A stretch of DNA of 5,783 nt from an uncultured Coriobacteriaceae bacterium (lineage in GTDB: Bacteria; Actinomycetota; Coriobacteriia; Coriobacteriales; UMGS124). Made by a program: the position numbers and the translations under genes. The notes below the pieces were generated by a model. It was not told the DNA's origin. It saw only the letters and a list, made by a program, of their open reading frames with translations, and ran no database searches. Of this stretch, positions 1-4,646 are shown piece after piece (position 1 is the stretch's first letter; each line of letters opens with the position of its first letter). The stretch spans positions 1 through 5,783 of the forward strand of contig USJP01000124.1 of NCBI GenBank assembly GCA_900555105.1, given 5' to 3'.

Positions 1-386
1 CGACGGTCGACCGGCTCATCGAGCTCGACCCCGCGCAGGGGTATCGTCCCCGCATTGCACATGACCAATCAGTGAAGGTGGGCGTGTGCCCCAAGTGCGG
101 CGGCGACGTGGTGGATGTGGGCAACGACAAGGTGCCTTACCTTTGCGAGCACAACAAGAAGGATGCGGCACCCGGGGAGCAGGCATGCGATTTCCGCCTT
201 GGCCGCGAACATCTGGGCAAGAAGCTGCCTAAGGCCGACATCCCCAAGCTGCTCAAAGGTGAGACGGTGCTGGTCAAGGGCCTGACCTCCAAACGAGACG
301 GCTCGAAGTTCGAGGCATACCTCGCACTTGACCCCCAGCGCGGCTGGAGCGTGCGCATTGTGGGCTATCCCAAAGACGAGGCCTAA
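1..386 (+). CDS. topB: DNA topoisomerase III (type IA), C-terminal fragment
   Basis: The frame is open from the left edge (first whole codon at 3) to the TAA ending at 386, so this is the last 127 residues of a longer protein. A GTG at 72 could be read as a start, but the frame continues upstream without a stop and no clear Shine-Dalgarno precedes it, so an internal Val is more likely. The visible part holds a Cys4 zinc ribbon (CPKC, then Cys of LCEH and Cys of ACDF). It is followed by GREHLGKKLPKADIPKLL and a segment ending in FEAYLALDPQRGWSVRI. This order of zinc ribbon, 'GKKL...LL' helix and 'KGL.SK..GSKFEAYL.L' is what I know from the C-terminal repeat of bacterial topoisomerase III, which relaxes and decatenates DNA through a tyrosyl-DNA intermediate. 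The catalytic TOPRIM and Tyr domains lie outside the window. Identification as TopB rather than another type IA topoisomerase is good but not certain. Confidence 0.8.
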   Translation, partial: TVDRLIELDPAQGYRPRIAHDQSVKVGVCPKCGGDVVDVGNDKVPYLCEHNKKDAAPGEQACDFRLGREHLGKKLPKADIPKLLKGETVLVKGLTSKRDGSKFEAYLALDPQRGWSVRIVGYPKDEA

Positions 387-427
387 CGCCTAGAAAGCGA
401 TGGGTAAGTAGTCCCCCGGCGACAATC

Positions 428-474
428 TCTCCTGCACCGGCGCCGACGGCTGCCGGAGCAGTCGGGAGACTTTT
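428..474 (+). terminator. Possible rho-independent terminator after topB
   Basis: An interrupted G+C-rich hairpin lies 41 bases after the topB stop. The inner arms are TGCACCGGC (433-441) and GCCGGAGCA (452-460) with one A-A mismatch. An outer TCTCC/GGAGA pairing (428-432 with 465-469) leaves a 4-base bulge on the right. The run CTTTTG (470-475) follows. The position fits a topB terminator, but the T tract is short and the stem is imperfect. Confidence 0.35.
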
Positions 475-555
475 GTCACGTCCTGTCTGCATTAGGCGAT
501 CGAGGAGCGCCTCTGTACCCTTATGCGGCAGCCTCGACCGCCCGGTGAACCCCTC

Positions 556-588
556 GCAAGTTCCCCAAGACCGTTTTGGGGAGCTTGC
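556..588. repeat. Left outer hairpin of the repeat element
   Basis: A 13-bp inverted repeat: GCAAGTTCCCCAA (556-568) and TTGGGGAGCTTGC (576-588), fully paired as RNA with one G-U pair and a 7-base loop. No T run follows on either strand, so it is not a standard terminator. Its inner part CCAAGACCGTTTTGG (565-579) recurs inverted with one mismatch at 926-940, at the outer edge of the opposite repeat arm. That ties it to the same element. Confidence 0.55.
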
Positions 589-610
589 CCACCGTTCTCC
601 TAGGGTCACG

Positions 611-722
611 CTGGCAGCAAAACGAGTTTCGGTGCAGTCCTGAGGCCACCTCTGGCAGCGAAACGAGTTTCGGTGCAGTCCCGAAGGGTGCGCCGGTAGC
701 CAAACGCGTTTCGGTGCAGCGG
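611..722 (+). repeat. Three direct repeats with exact 41-base period
   Basis: Copies lie at 611-640, 652-681 and 693-722. The first two match at 29 of 30 positions; the third matches the second at about 23 of 30. Each has TGGCAGC-like bases on the left, a near-palindromic core (CGAAAC-GA-GTTTCG in copy 2; AAACGCGTTT in copy 3) and GGTGCAG on the right. The 11-base spacers do not resemble each other, so the conserved items are the repeat and its spacing, not the whole 41-base unit. The dyad core with a period close to four DNA turns resembles an operator array, but the function is unknown. Confidence 0.8.
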
Positions 723-757
723 CTTCAAAGTAGAAGGAAGTCACCCCTTGGTAAAGA

Positions 758-791
758 GCCTATTTCTGTTGTAAAAACAACAGAAATAGGC
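758..791. repeat. Perfect 15-bp hairpin at the centre of the element
   Basis: GCCTATTTCTGTTGT (758-772) and ACAACAGAAATAGGC (777-791) are exact reverse complements around the loop AAAA (773-776). The stem is long and rather A+T-rich for this genome, and no T tract follows on either strand, so a standard terminator is unlikely. The apex (774.5) lies only 5 bases from the symmetry axis (769.5) of the flanking 41-base repeat arms. It looks like the centre of a larger palindromic element. Confidence 0.8.
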
Positions 792-860
792 GTCAGGATG
801 CGGACCAGCGCTGCCTTAGGACCCCTAGAGAGCGGGCAGAGGGCCTTGTGGGCCGTTTTG

Positions 861-928
861 ACTACTCCGAAACCCATTTTTCTGCCAACGCACGCGAGAA
901 AACTACTCCGAAACTCGTTTTGCTGCCA
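861..928 (-). repeat. Two inverted copies of the repeat, same 41-base period
   Basis: Copies at 861-887 and 902-928 are the same family as those at 611-722, in the opposite orientation. The reverse complement of 902-928 matches copy 611-637 at 25 of 27 positions, and the two inverted copies match each other at 24 of 27. They start exactly 41 bases apart. Their ends differ from the forward copies (GGAGTAGT instead of GGTGCAGT), so each arm has its own subtype. Confidence 0.8.
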
Positions 929-962
929 AAAAGGTCTTGGAATCAACCTTGCACAATGCCTC

Positions 963-985
963 GCGCCACCCGACAAGGTGGGCGC
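963..985. repeat. Right outer hairpin of the repeat element
   Basis: GCGCCACC (963-970) pairs with GGTGGGCGC (977-985), leaving one bulged G and a 6-base loop. On its own this is an ordinary G+C-rich hairpin that could be chance. It is listed because its midpoint (974) mirrors that of the left outer hairpin (572) about the central hairpin at 774. Confidence 0.3.
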
Positions 986-1110
986 ACCCAGGATGACCAG
1001 CATCGGGAGAGGCCGTCACCGGCGAGTGAAGAGGCGATCAAACGCAGCCGGCATCGCCGAACGCGCTCTTTACCAGCGCGGCCGCAATGGTGAAATGCCA
1101 CACGGCCCGC

Positions 1111-2136
1111 CTATTTATCGTTTTCCTGGCCCATCGCGCGGTCGCGGTTGATAGGTCGCCTAAACAGCTCGCTCACGCGCTGCGGGTCGCGGCTCTGGCC
1201 CAGGACCCACATGGTCTTGGCAACGAGCGCCTCGGTTGTCATGTCATCGCCGATGAGGATGCCCGGGTTATCGAGATAGGCGCGGCCCACCTTGTATACG
1301 CCTAGGTCACAACCCTCTTCGGGCACCTGCGTCGTGATGACAACGAAGCGCCCGGAGTCCACCCAGTCGAAGATGGCGCGCTCAAACGAGGCGTCCTCGT
1401 GCTCGGGGATGCCTCCAATGCCGAATGTCTCGACGATGACAGCATCGTAGTCGCGCTTGAGCAGCTCAAAGATTCCCGGGCCCATCTCAGGAGTCAGCTT
1501 CAGCACAAACACGCGCTCGTTGAGCGCGTCGTAGAAATGCGCGGAGTCTGCGGCCGGCTTATTGTCGCGGCCCGCCCGGATGACGCGCCCGTTGCGAATG
1601 AGGGCGAGCTCGGGATAATTGACGCTAACAAACGCGTTGAAGCTCATGGTGCGCTGCTTGCGAGCGCGCGTTCCTGCGATGACCATCCCACCAAAGACCA
1701 CGCACACGTCGTGGGCCGAATCATCCACGGCATACAGCAGGCTCTGGTAAAGGTTGAGCTTGGCATCGGTAAAAGGGTTGGCCATGGGCTGCTGCGAACC
1801 CGTCAGCACGATGGGTTTGGGGCTGTCTTGAATCAGATACGACAGGGCAGCCGCGGTGTAGGCCATCGTGTCCGTGCCGTGCAGCACCACAAAGCCGTCG
1901 TAGCTGTCGTAGGCGTCCACAATCACATTGCGAATGCGCATCCAGTCGCGCGGGCGCACGTTTGTGCTGTCGATGTTCATGGGTTGCACCACGTCGATAT
2001 GGCACAGGTTGGCCGCCTCGGGAACGTAGGCCAGCAGCTCGTCGCCGCTCAGCCCCGGCGTCAGGCCGCGGCCGTCCTCGACGGAGGCAATAGTTCCGCC
2101 CGTGGCGACGACCAAGATGCGCTTTTTATCCTGCAT
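1111..2136 (-). CDS. ansA: L-asparaginase, type I (cytoplasmic)
   Basis: A 341-residue protein that hydrolyses L-asparagine to aspartate and ammonia. It begins MQDKKRILVVATGGTIASVE with no signal peptide, as expected for the cytoplasmic enzyme, and its length is close to the ~338 of E. coli AnsA. Family residues are visible: the nucleophile Thr15 in TGGTIA, Asp56-Ser57 in NIDSTN, Thr88-Asp89 in HGTDTM and Lys160 in GTRARK. These correspond in order and spacing to Thr14, Thr91, Asp92 and Lys163 of the E. coli type I enzyme. The ATG at 2136 is chosen because GAAGGG sits 9 bases upstream and the homologous N-terminus starts there; a TTG at 2178 would add 14 unrelated residues. The gene stands alone: its left neighbour is convergent (topB) and its right neighbour divergent. 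Glutaminase side activity is possible in this family. The product is confident; the physiological role, probably nitrogen or aspartate supply, is inferred. Confidence 0.95.
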   Translation of the reverse strand: MQDKKRILVVATGGTIASVEDGRGLTPGLSGDELLAYVPEAANLCHIDVVQPMNIDSTNVRPRDWMRIRNVIVDAYDSYDGFVVLHGTDTMAYTAAALSYLIQDSPKPIVLTGSQQPMANPFTDAKLNLYQSLLYAVDDSAHDVCVVFGGMVIAGTRARKQRTMSFNAFVSVNYPELALIRNGRVIRAGRDNKPAADSAHFYDALNERVFVLKLTPEMGPGIFELLKRDYDAVIVETFGIGGIPEHEDASFERAIFDWVDSGRFVVITTQVPEEGCDLGVYKVGRAYLDNPGILIGDDMTTEALVAKTMWVLGQSRDPQRVSELFRRPINRDRAMGQENDK

Positions 2137-2318
2137 GAAAACCAACCCTTCGCAGCGGCGTGCGTACCAGTGGCCCAAAGGAGCTCACAAACGGCAATCA
2201 TAACCCAAAGGCTGGCAAAGCCGATGCCGCAGCCTGCCCAAACGCCGAGAATGCCACCCGAGAGGCAGAAGGCGGCACCCACGCACACCATGAAAGTCAC
2301 GACCCACCTCTGCCCCAC
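2061..2318 (-). pseudogene. Possible small membrane protein or gene remnant overlapping the ansA start
   Basis: The minus-strand frame from GTG 2318 (or ATG 2291) encodes a strongly hydrophobic stretch of about 45 residues, compatible with two membrane helices (for example CVGAAFCLSGGILGVWAGCG and ASLWVMIAVCELLWA). Codons up to about 2140 have the G/C-rich third positions of real genes here. The frame then runs 76 bases into ansA in another register, where the peptide becomes polar and unlikely. There is a stop (TGA 2324-2322) just upstream of the GTG and no good Shine-Dalgarno at either start. I read it as the eroded 3' part of a transporter-like gene, or possibly a genuine small membrane protein. 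I cannot assign a family. Chance hydrophobicity antisense to nothing is also possible. Confidence 0.25.
2146..2151 (-). promoter_or_regulatory. ansA: Shine-Dalgarno that fixes the ansA start
   Basis: On the minus strand GAAGGG is followed by 9 bases and then the ATG at 2136-2134. No comparable site precedes the TTG at 2178, so this site selects the shorter, 341-residue product. Confidence 0.7.
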
Positions 2319-2351
2319 ACTTCAAGCTGCCGCCCTCGCTCAACTCACCCT

Positions 2352-2380
2352 CGGTGGCGAAACATGAGGTTTCGGCACCG
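2352..2380. repeat. Dyad-symmetric site related to the 41-base repeats
   Basis: CGGTGGCGAAAC (2352-2363) and GTTTCGGCACCG (2369-2380) are inverted repeats with one G-G mismatch and a 5-base centre. The half-sites GCGAAAC and GTTTCGG are those of the repeat at 652-681, where only 2 bases separate them and the same G-G mismatch occurs. It may be an operator between the divergent genes or an isolated degenerate copy of the dispersed repeat. Confidence 0.45.
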
Positions 2381-2407
2381 TCGGCAATTGTTGCGCCCCA
2401 AGCAAGC

Positions 2408-2454
2408 TTGACATAAGCGACGGGGTCCTTGGGCGCATCTCCGCGCGCTATGAT
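2408..2454 (+). promoter_or_regulatory. Weak promoter-like elements upstream of the membrane-protein gene
   Basis: TATGAT (2449-2454) is a good -10 candidate 45 bases before the ATG at 2500, but the bases 16-18 upstream of it do not resemble TTGACA. A perfect TTGACA occurs at 2408-2413, 35 bases upstream of the TATGAT, which is too far to pair with it. Either element may be chance; an activator-dependent promoter using the TATGAT is the likelier reading. Confidence 0.2.
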
Positions 2455-2499
2455 TGCTCCTCGGTTGGTAAGGCAAGGGACATCAAAGGGGTTTGGGGA

Positions 2500-3213
2500 A
2501 TGAAATACCTGATTATTCAGCTATTGGCAGTTGCATTTTGCTGGTTCGCGGCACGCTCGATGCGCAAGCACGCCATCGCGTATTATGTGGGCGCATTCGC
2601 TCTTGAGGCGCTTTTCCTGTACGGCAAGTTCTTCTCGCTGCCCGGCTTTCTGTGGACGCCTATCTTCTTCGCCGTTGACCAGTGCATGCTCGGCACGGCG
2701 CTCTTCGTGGTTGTGATGTTTGTGGGCGTGTTCCCCAAGAACTCCCCCATTGCCCAGCGGCTTCGTCCCTCGCGCGGCGAGCTCAGCATCTCCGCCTGGA
2801 TCCTGTGCCTGGGCCACCTGTTCTATCTGACGGTCATCCCGCGCATGGCGGACATCGCCATTCGCCTGGGCTTTGCCATGCCCATGACGGTGGTCGGCCT
2901 TATCGTGGCGCTCATCCTGCTCGTTCTGCTCATCGTCCTGGGCGTCACTTCGTTCAAGTTCGTGAAGCGTGCCATGAACGCCACCACCTGGAAGGCCGTG
3001 CAGCGCTGGTCGTACCTGTTCTACGCCTGCACGTACATCCACGTGATGCTGATGGTCGTGCCCTCCGCCGTGTACGGATCGGGTCAGGCCGCATTCACCG
3101 CGCTTGTGTACACCGCGATTTTCGGCAGCTACGCCGTGCTGCGCGTAAAGAGGGCACTGGCTGAGAAGGCCGAGGAGACGGACGTCGCAAAACCCGAGGT
3201 AGCTGGGGCATAG
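2500..3213 (+). CDS. Ferric-reductase-like / MsrQ (YedZ)-like haem b membrane protein
   Basis: A 237-residue integral membrane protein with about six or seven hydrophobic helices (roughly residues 2-18, 26-42, 50-78, 96-113, 126-149, 170-189 and 195-213) and a charged C-terminal tail. Two signatures resemble the ferric-reductase-like transmembrane domain: RGELSISAWILCLGHLFYL (92-110) and TWKAVQRWSYLFYACTYIHV (163-182). They place His106 and His181 in separate helices as probable haem b ligands; the only other His is His24. In the family, MsrQ/YedZ carries electrons from quinones or flavin to a periplasmic molybdoenzyme, MsrP. No NAD/FAD-binding domain is present, so this is the membrane core only. 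The start is supported by AAAGGGG 8 bases before the ATG. The gene is single, divergent from ansA and convergent with the molybdoenzyme operon, ending at the hairpin at 3243-3294. A functional link to that operon is inference from neighbourhood. The family is fairly sure; electron donor and acceptor are unknown. Confidence 0.75.
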   Translation: MKYLIIQLLAVAFCWFAARSMRKHAIAYYVGAFALEALFLYGKFFSLPGFLWTPIFFAVDQCMLGTALFVVVMFVGVFPKNSPIAQRLRPSRGELSISAWILCLGHLFYLTVIPRMADIAIRLGFAMPMTVVGLIVALILLVLLIVLGVTSFKFVKRAMNATTWKAVQRWSYLFYACTYIHVMLMVVPSAVYGSGQAAFTALVYTAIFGSYAVLRVKRALAEKAEETDVAKPEVAGA

Positions 3214-3242
3214 AACCACACAGCGCGCGATTTGAACCATGA

Positions 3243-3294
3243 AACCCCCGAGCCGGTATTCACTTTCTGGAATAGCAGCTCGGGGGTTATTTTG
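3243..3294 (+). terminator. Strong hairpin terminator between convergent genes
   Basis: A perfect 11-bp stem, AACCCCCGAGC (3243-3253) with GCTCGGGGGTT (3278-3288), is followed by ATTTTGTTG. The loop contains a further TATTC/GAATA pairing (3257-3261 with 3270-3274), which lengthens the hairpin. It lies 29 bases after the stop of the membrane-protein gene. The minus-strand side ends in a weaker TTTCATGGTT, so it may also end transcription from the opposing chaperone gene (stop at 3356). Confidence 0.85.
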
Positions 3295-3355
3295 TTGCGC
3301 GGAATGGGGTTGAGGGCTCGCAGGTTAATGGTATCCGCGCAACGCCGTCGTGTAA

Positions 3356-4042
3356 TTACTTGCCCTGGGCGGCCTCCTCACCATGTCGCACCTCGTCGTC
3401 GAGAGCTGCAAGGTCACGCTTGATGTAGGAATTTGCAAACCGCACCAGGCCACGATAGAAGTCAGTGCGGGCCTTGTGGTCGACGTCGCCAGCGAAGCGA
3501 GGCATCCAGTTCGCAAGATGGTCGCGCACAAAGTCCCTCTGTGCGCAGCGAAGTTCATCTTGCTGCGAGGTGTCACTGTGCTCGATTGCCTCTGCCTGCT
3601 TTGCCGCAAGAAACGCCACAAACTCCAGCTCAAGGGCCACATGGTCCTCGCAATCGTTCCATTCCTCGTTCTTCGTAAGGCCAAAGCGGTGATACCATGC
3701 CAGGGCCTCATCGCGCGCCTCCTGCATAAGCAGGCCCTCACGACTCGTGTATACCGACTCAAAGGGATACGCCGAGCTTTTCTTGGTGGAACCCGCCCCG
3801 CAGAACGTGTGGGCATAATCCCGGGCAAGATCAAGCGTCGACGCGTCGGATGAAGCCAGATAGCTGCGCATCATCCCCAGGCCATGGGCAAAAGCCTCGT
3901 CATCGGTCTCAAAGACATCCGACTTCTGAAGCGCTTCGAGCAGTTCGCCGTCGACCTCTTTTCTGAATAGGCGAGCAAGAAGCGCGTACACTTCGCCCCT
4001 CTGCTTGGTGGTCTCAACCTGCTGCCTCGAAACTTCGTCCAT
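3356..4042 (-). CDS. TorD/DmsD-family molybdoenzyme chaperone
   Basis: A 228-residue, mostly helical cytoplasmic protein. TorD-family chaperones bind the signal peptide and apo-form of a DMSO-reductase-type catalytic subunit and hold it until the molybdopterin cofactor is inserted. Family features seen: an N-terminal helix with GEVYALLARLF (16-26), the segment AYPFESVYTS (91-100), the conserved Glu-x-His patch ECEDHVALELEF-like (Glu132-Asp133-His134 followed by LELEF) and HLANWMPRFA (175-184). The length is usual for the family. The ATG at 4042 is preceded by GAGGGGA at 6 bases spacing. It is the last gene of the operon, 25 bases after the stop of the Fe-S subunit, so it is presumably dedicated to the catalytic subunit at 4647-5783. 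Its presence suggests that enzyme carries a twin-arginine leader, whose coding region is outside the window. Confidence 0.9.
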   Translation of the reverse strand: MDEVSRQQVETTKQRGEVYALLARLFRKEVDGELLEALQKSDVFETDDEAFAHGLGMMRSYLASSDASTLDLARDYAHTFCGAGSTKKSSAYPFESVYTSREGLLMQEARDEALAWYHRFGLTKNEEWNDCEDHVALELEFVAFLAAKQAEAIEHSDTSQQDELRCAQRDFVRDHLANWMPRFAGDVDHKARTDFYRGLVRFANSYIKRDLAALDDEVRHGEEAAQGK

Positions 4043-4067
4043 GGTCTGTCCCCTCCCCCGGCATTTC

Positions 4068-4646
4068 CTACGAACGCCAGGTCATCTTGTTGAGAATGTA
4101 CACGTTTGCCGGCTCGTTGCCCTCGCCGGAAAGCTTGTAAGCACGGTCGCCCGCCGCTGCCACCAACTGGGCAACCTCGGAGGTCGGATCATCGATATCG
4201 CCAAAGTGAAGGGCGTTGCCCGTGCAAGCGGCCACGCACTCGGGCAGCTCGCCCTTGTCGGTGAGGTCCTTGCACATCGTGCACTTGAGAGCGACGTTCT
4301 TTTCCTCGTCGACATAGCGCGCATCGTAGGGGCATGCGCTCACACACAGGCCGCACCCGATGCAGCTTGCGCCGTCAACCTGCACCGTTCCATCTGCGTC
4401 CCTATACGAAGCACCGGTGGGGCAGACCTCGACGCAGGGGGCGTTGAGACAGTGCTGGCACTTCATGGGCAGGAAGTACATCTCCATGTTGGGGAAGACA
4501 TCGCCCTCGTGGATGGGGTTGGGTCCGATGCGTTCGATCCACGTGAAGCGCTTGCCCAGAGCAGGCGCGTGCTGCACCTTGCAAGCGACGGTGCACGCCA
4601 GGCAGTTCACGCACTTGTTGCACTCGGTCACAATGACGTTTTGCAT
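4068..4646 (-). CDS. DmsB-like ferredoxin subunit with four [4Fe-4S] clusters
   Basis: A 192-residue electron-transfer subunit of a molybdoenzyme complex. Four cysteine clusters are visible: Cys12-15-18-22 (CVNCLACTVAC), Cys63-66-71-75 (CQHCLNAPCVEVCP), Cys95-98-101-105 (CIGCGLCVSACP) and Cys122-125-137-141 (CTMC...CVAAC). This is the order and spacing of DmsB/NrfC/PhsB-type proteins, which pass electrons through four cubanes to or from the catalytic subunit. An extra Cys9 precedes the first cluster. There is no signal peptide or membrane helix; in the family such subunits travel with the Tat-exported partner. The ATG (4646-4644) directly follows the TAA of the upstream gene, and its Shine-Dalgarno GGGAGG (4660-4655) lies inside that gene, indicating translational coupling and a fixed stoichiometry. 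The usual next gene, a DmsC or NrfD anchor, is replaced by the chaperone. Confidence 0.93.
   Translation of the reverse strand: MQNVIVTECNKCVNCLACTVACKVQHAPALGKRFTWIERIGPNPIHEGDVFPNMEMYFLPMKCQHCLNAPCVEVCPTGASYRDADGTVQVDGASCIGCGLCVSACPYDARYVDEEKNVALKCTMCKDLTDKGELPECVAACTGNALHFGDIDDPTSEVAQLVAAAGDRAYKLSGEGNEPANVYILNKMTWRS

Larger units (their letters stand above)
387..1110. other. Repeat-rich intergenic region, no convincing gene
   Basis: These 724 bases separate topB from the 3' end of the convergent ansA. Open frames cross it on both strands, but they run straight through the repeats and hairpins, lack good Shine-Dalgarno sites and encode low-complexity basic peptides, so I call none of them. 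The centre (about 556-985) is a mirror-symmetric repeat element listed separately. The part nearest ansA (about 986-1110) holds nothing I recognise. Its minus strand shows a 21-codon stretch at 1103-1038 beginning VWHFTIAAALVKSAFG and ending in TGA, which could be the eroded tail of a gene, but this is too short to call. No tRNA or rRNA is evident, and I see no obvious T-tailed terminator directly after ansA. Confidence 0.6.
2137..2499. other. Divergent upstream region between ansA and the membrane-protein gene
   Basis: These 363 bases must contain the start signals of both divergent genes. They hold the ansA Shine-Dalgarno, a hydrophobic minus-strand reading frame (listed as a possible remnant), a dyad at 2352-2380 related to the repeats at 611-928, and weak promoter-like elements at 2408-2454. 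I find no convincing minus-strand -35/-10 pair for ansA. A Shine-Dalgarno AAAGGGG (2485-2491) lies 8 bases before the ATG at 2500. Confidence 0.5.

Noticed and set aside
72..386. Independent 104-residue zinc-ribbon protein starting at GTG 72
   Set aside because: The frame stays open to the window edge with sensible residues upstream and there is no convincing ribosome binding site, so a topoisomerase C-terminus is more likely. A split gene cannot be fully excluded.
611..722. CRISPR array
   Set aside because: The repeats are regularly spaced, but spacers are only 11 bases, copies are degenerate, a second arm is inverted, and no cas gene is in the window.
842..859. Terminator GGCC-TTGTG-GGCC followed by GTTTT
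   Set aside because: The stem is only 4 bp with a short T run and is far from any gene end on the plus strand.
576..1151. 191-codon plus-strand open frame in the intergenic region
   Set aside because: It passes straight through the repeats, the central hairpin and into the ansA 3' end. No Shine-Dalgarno and a low-complexity basic peptide; periodicity is explained by the repeats.
1399..2367. 322-codon plus-strand open frame
   Set aside because: It is antisense to ansA, whose catalytic motifs are intact. The His/Val/Ala-rich peptide looks like a shadow translation.
2521..3240. 239-codon minus-strand open frame
   Set aside because: It is antisense to the membrane-protein gene, which has a good ribosome binding site, clear helices, conserved motifs and its own terminator.
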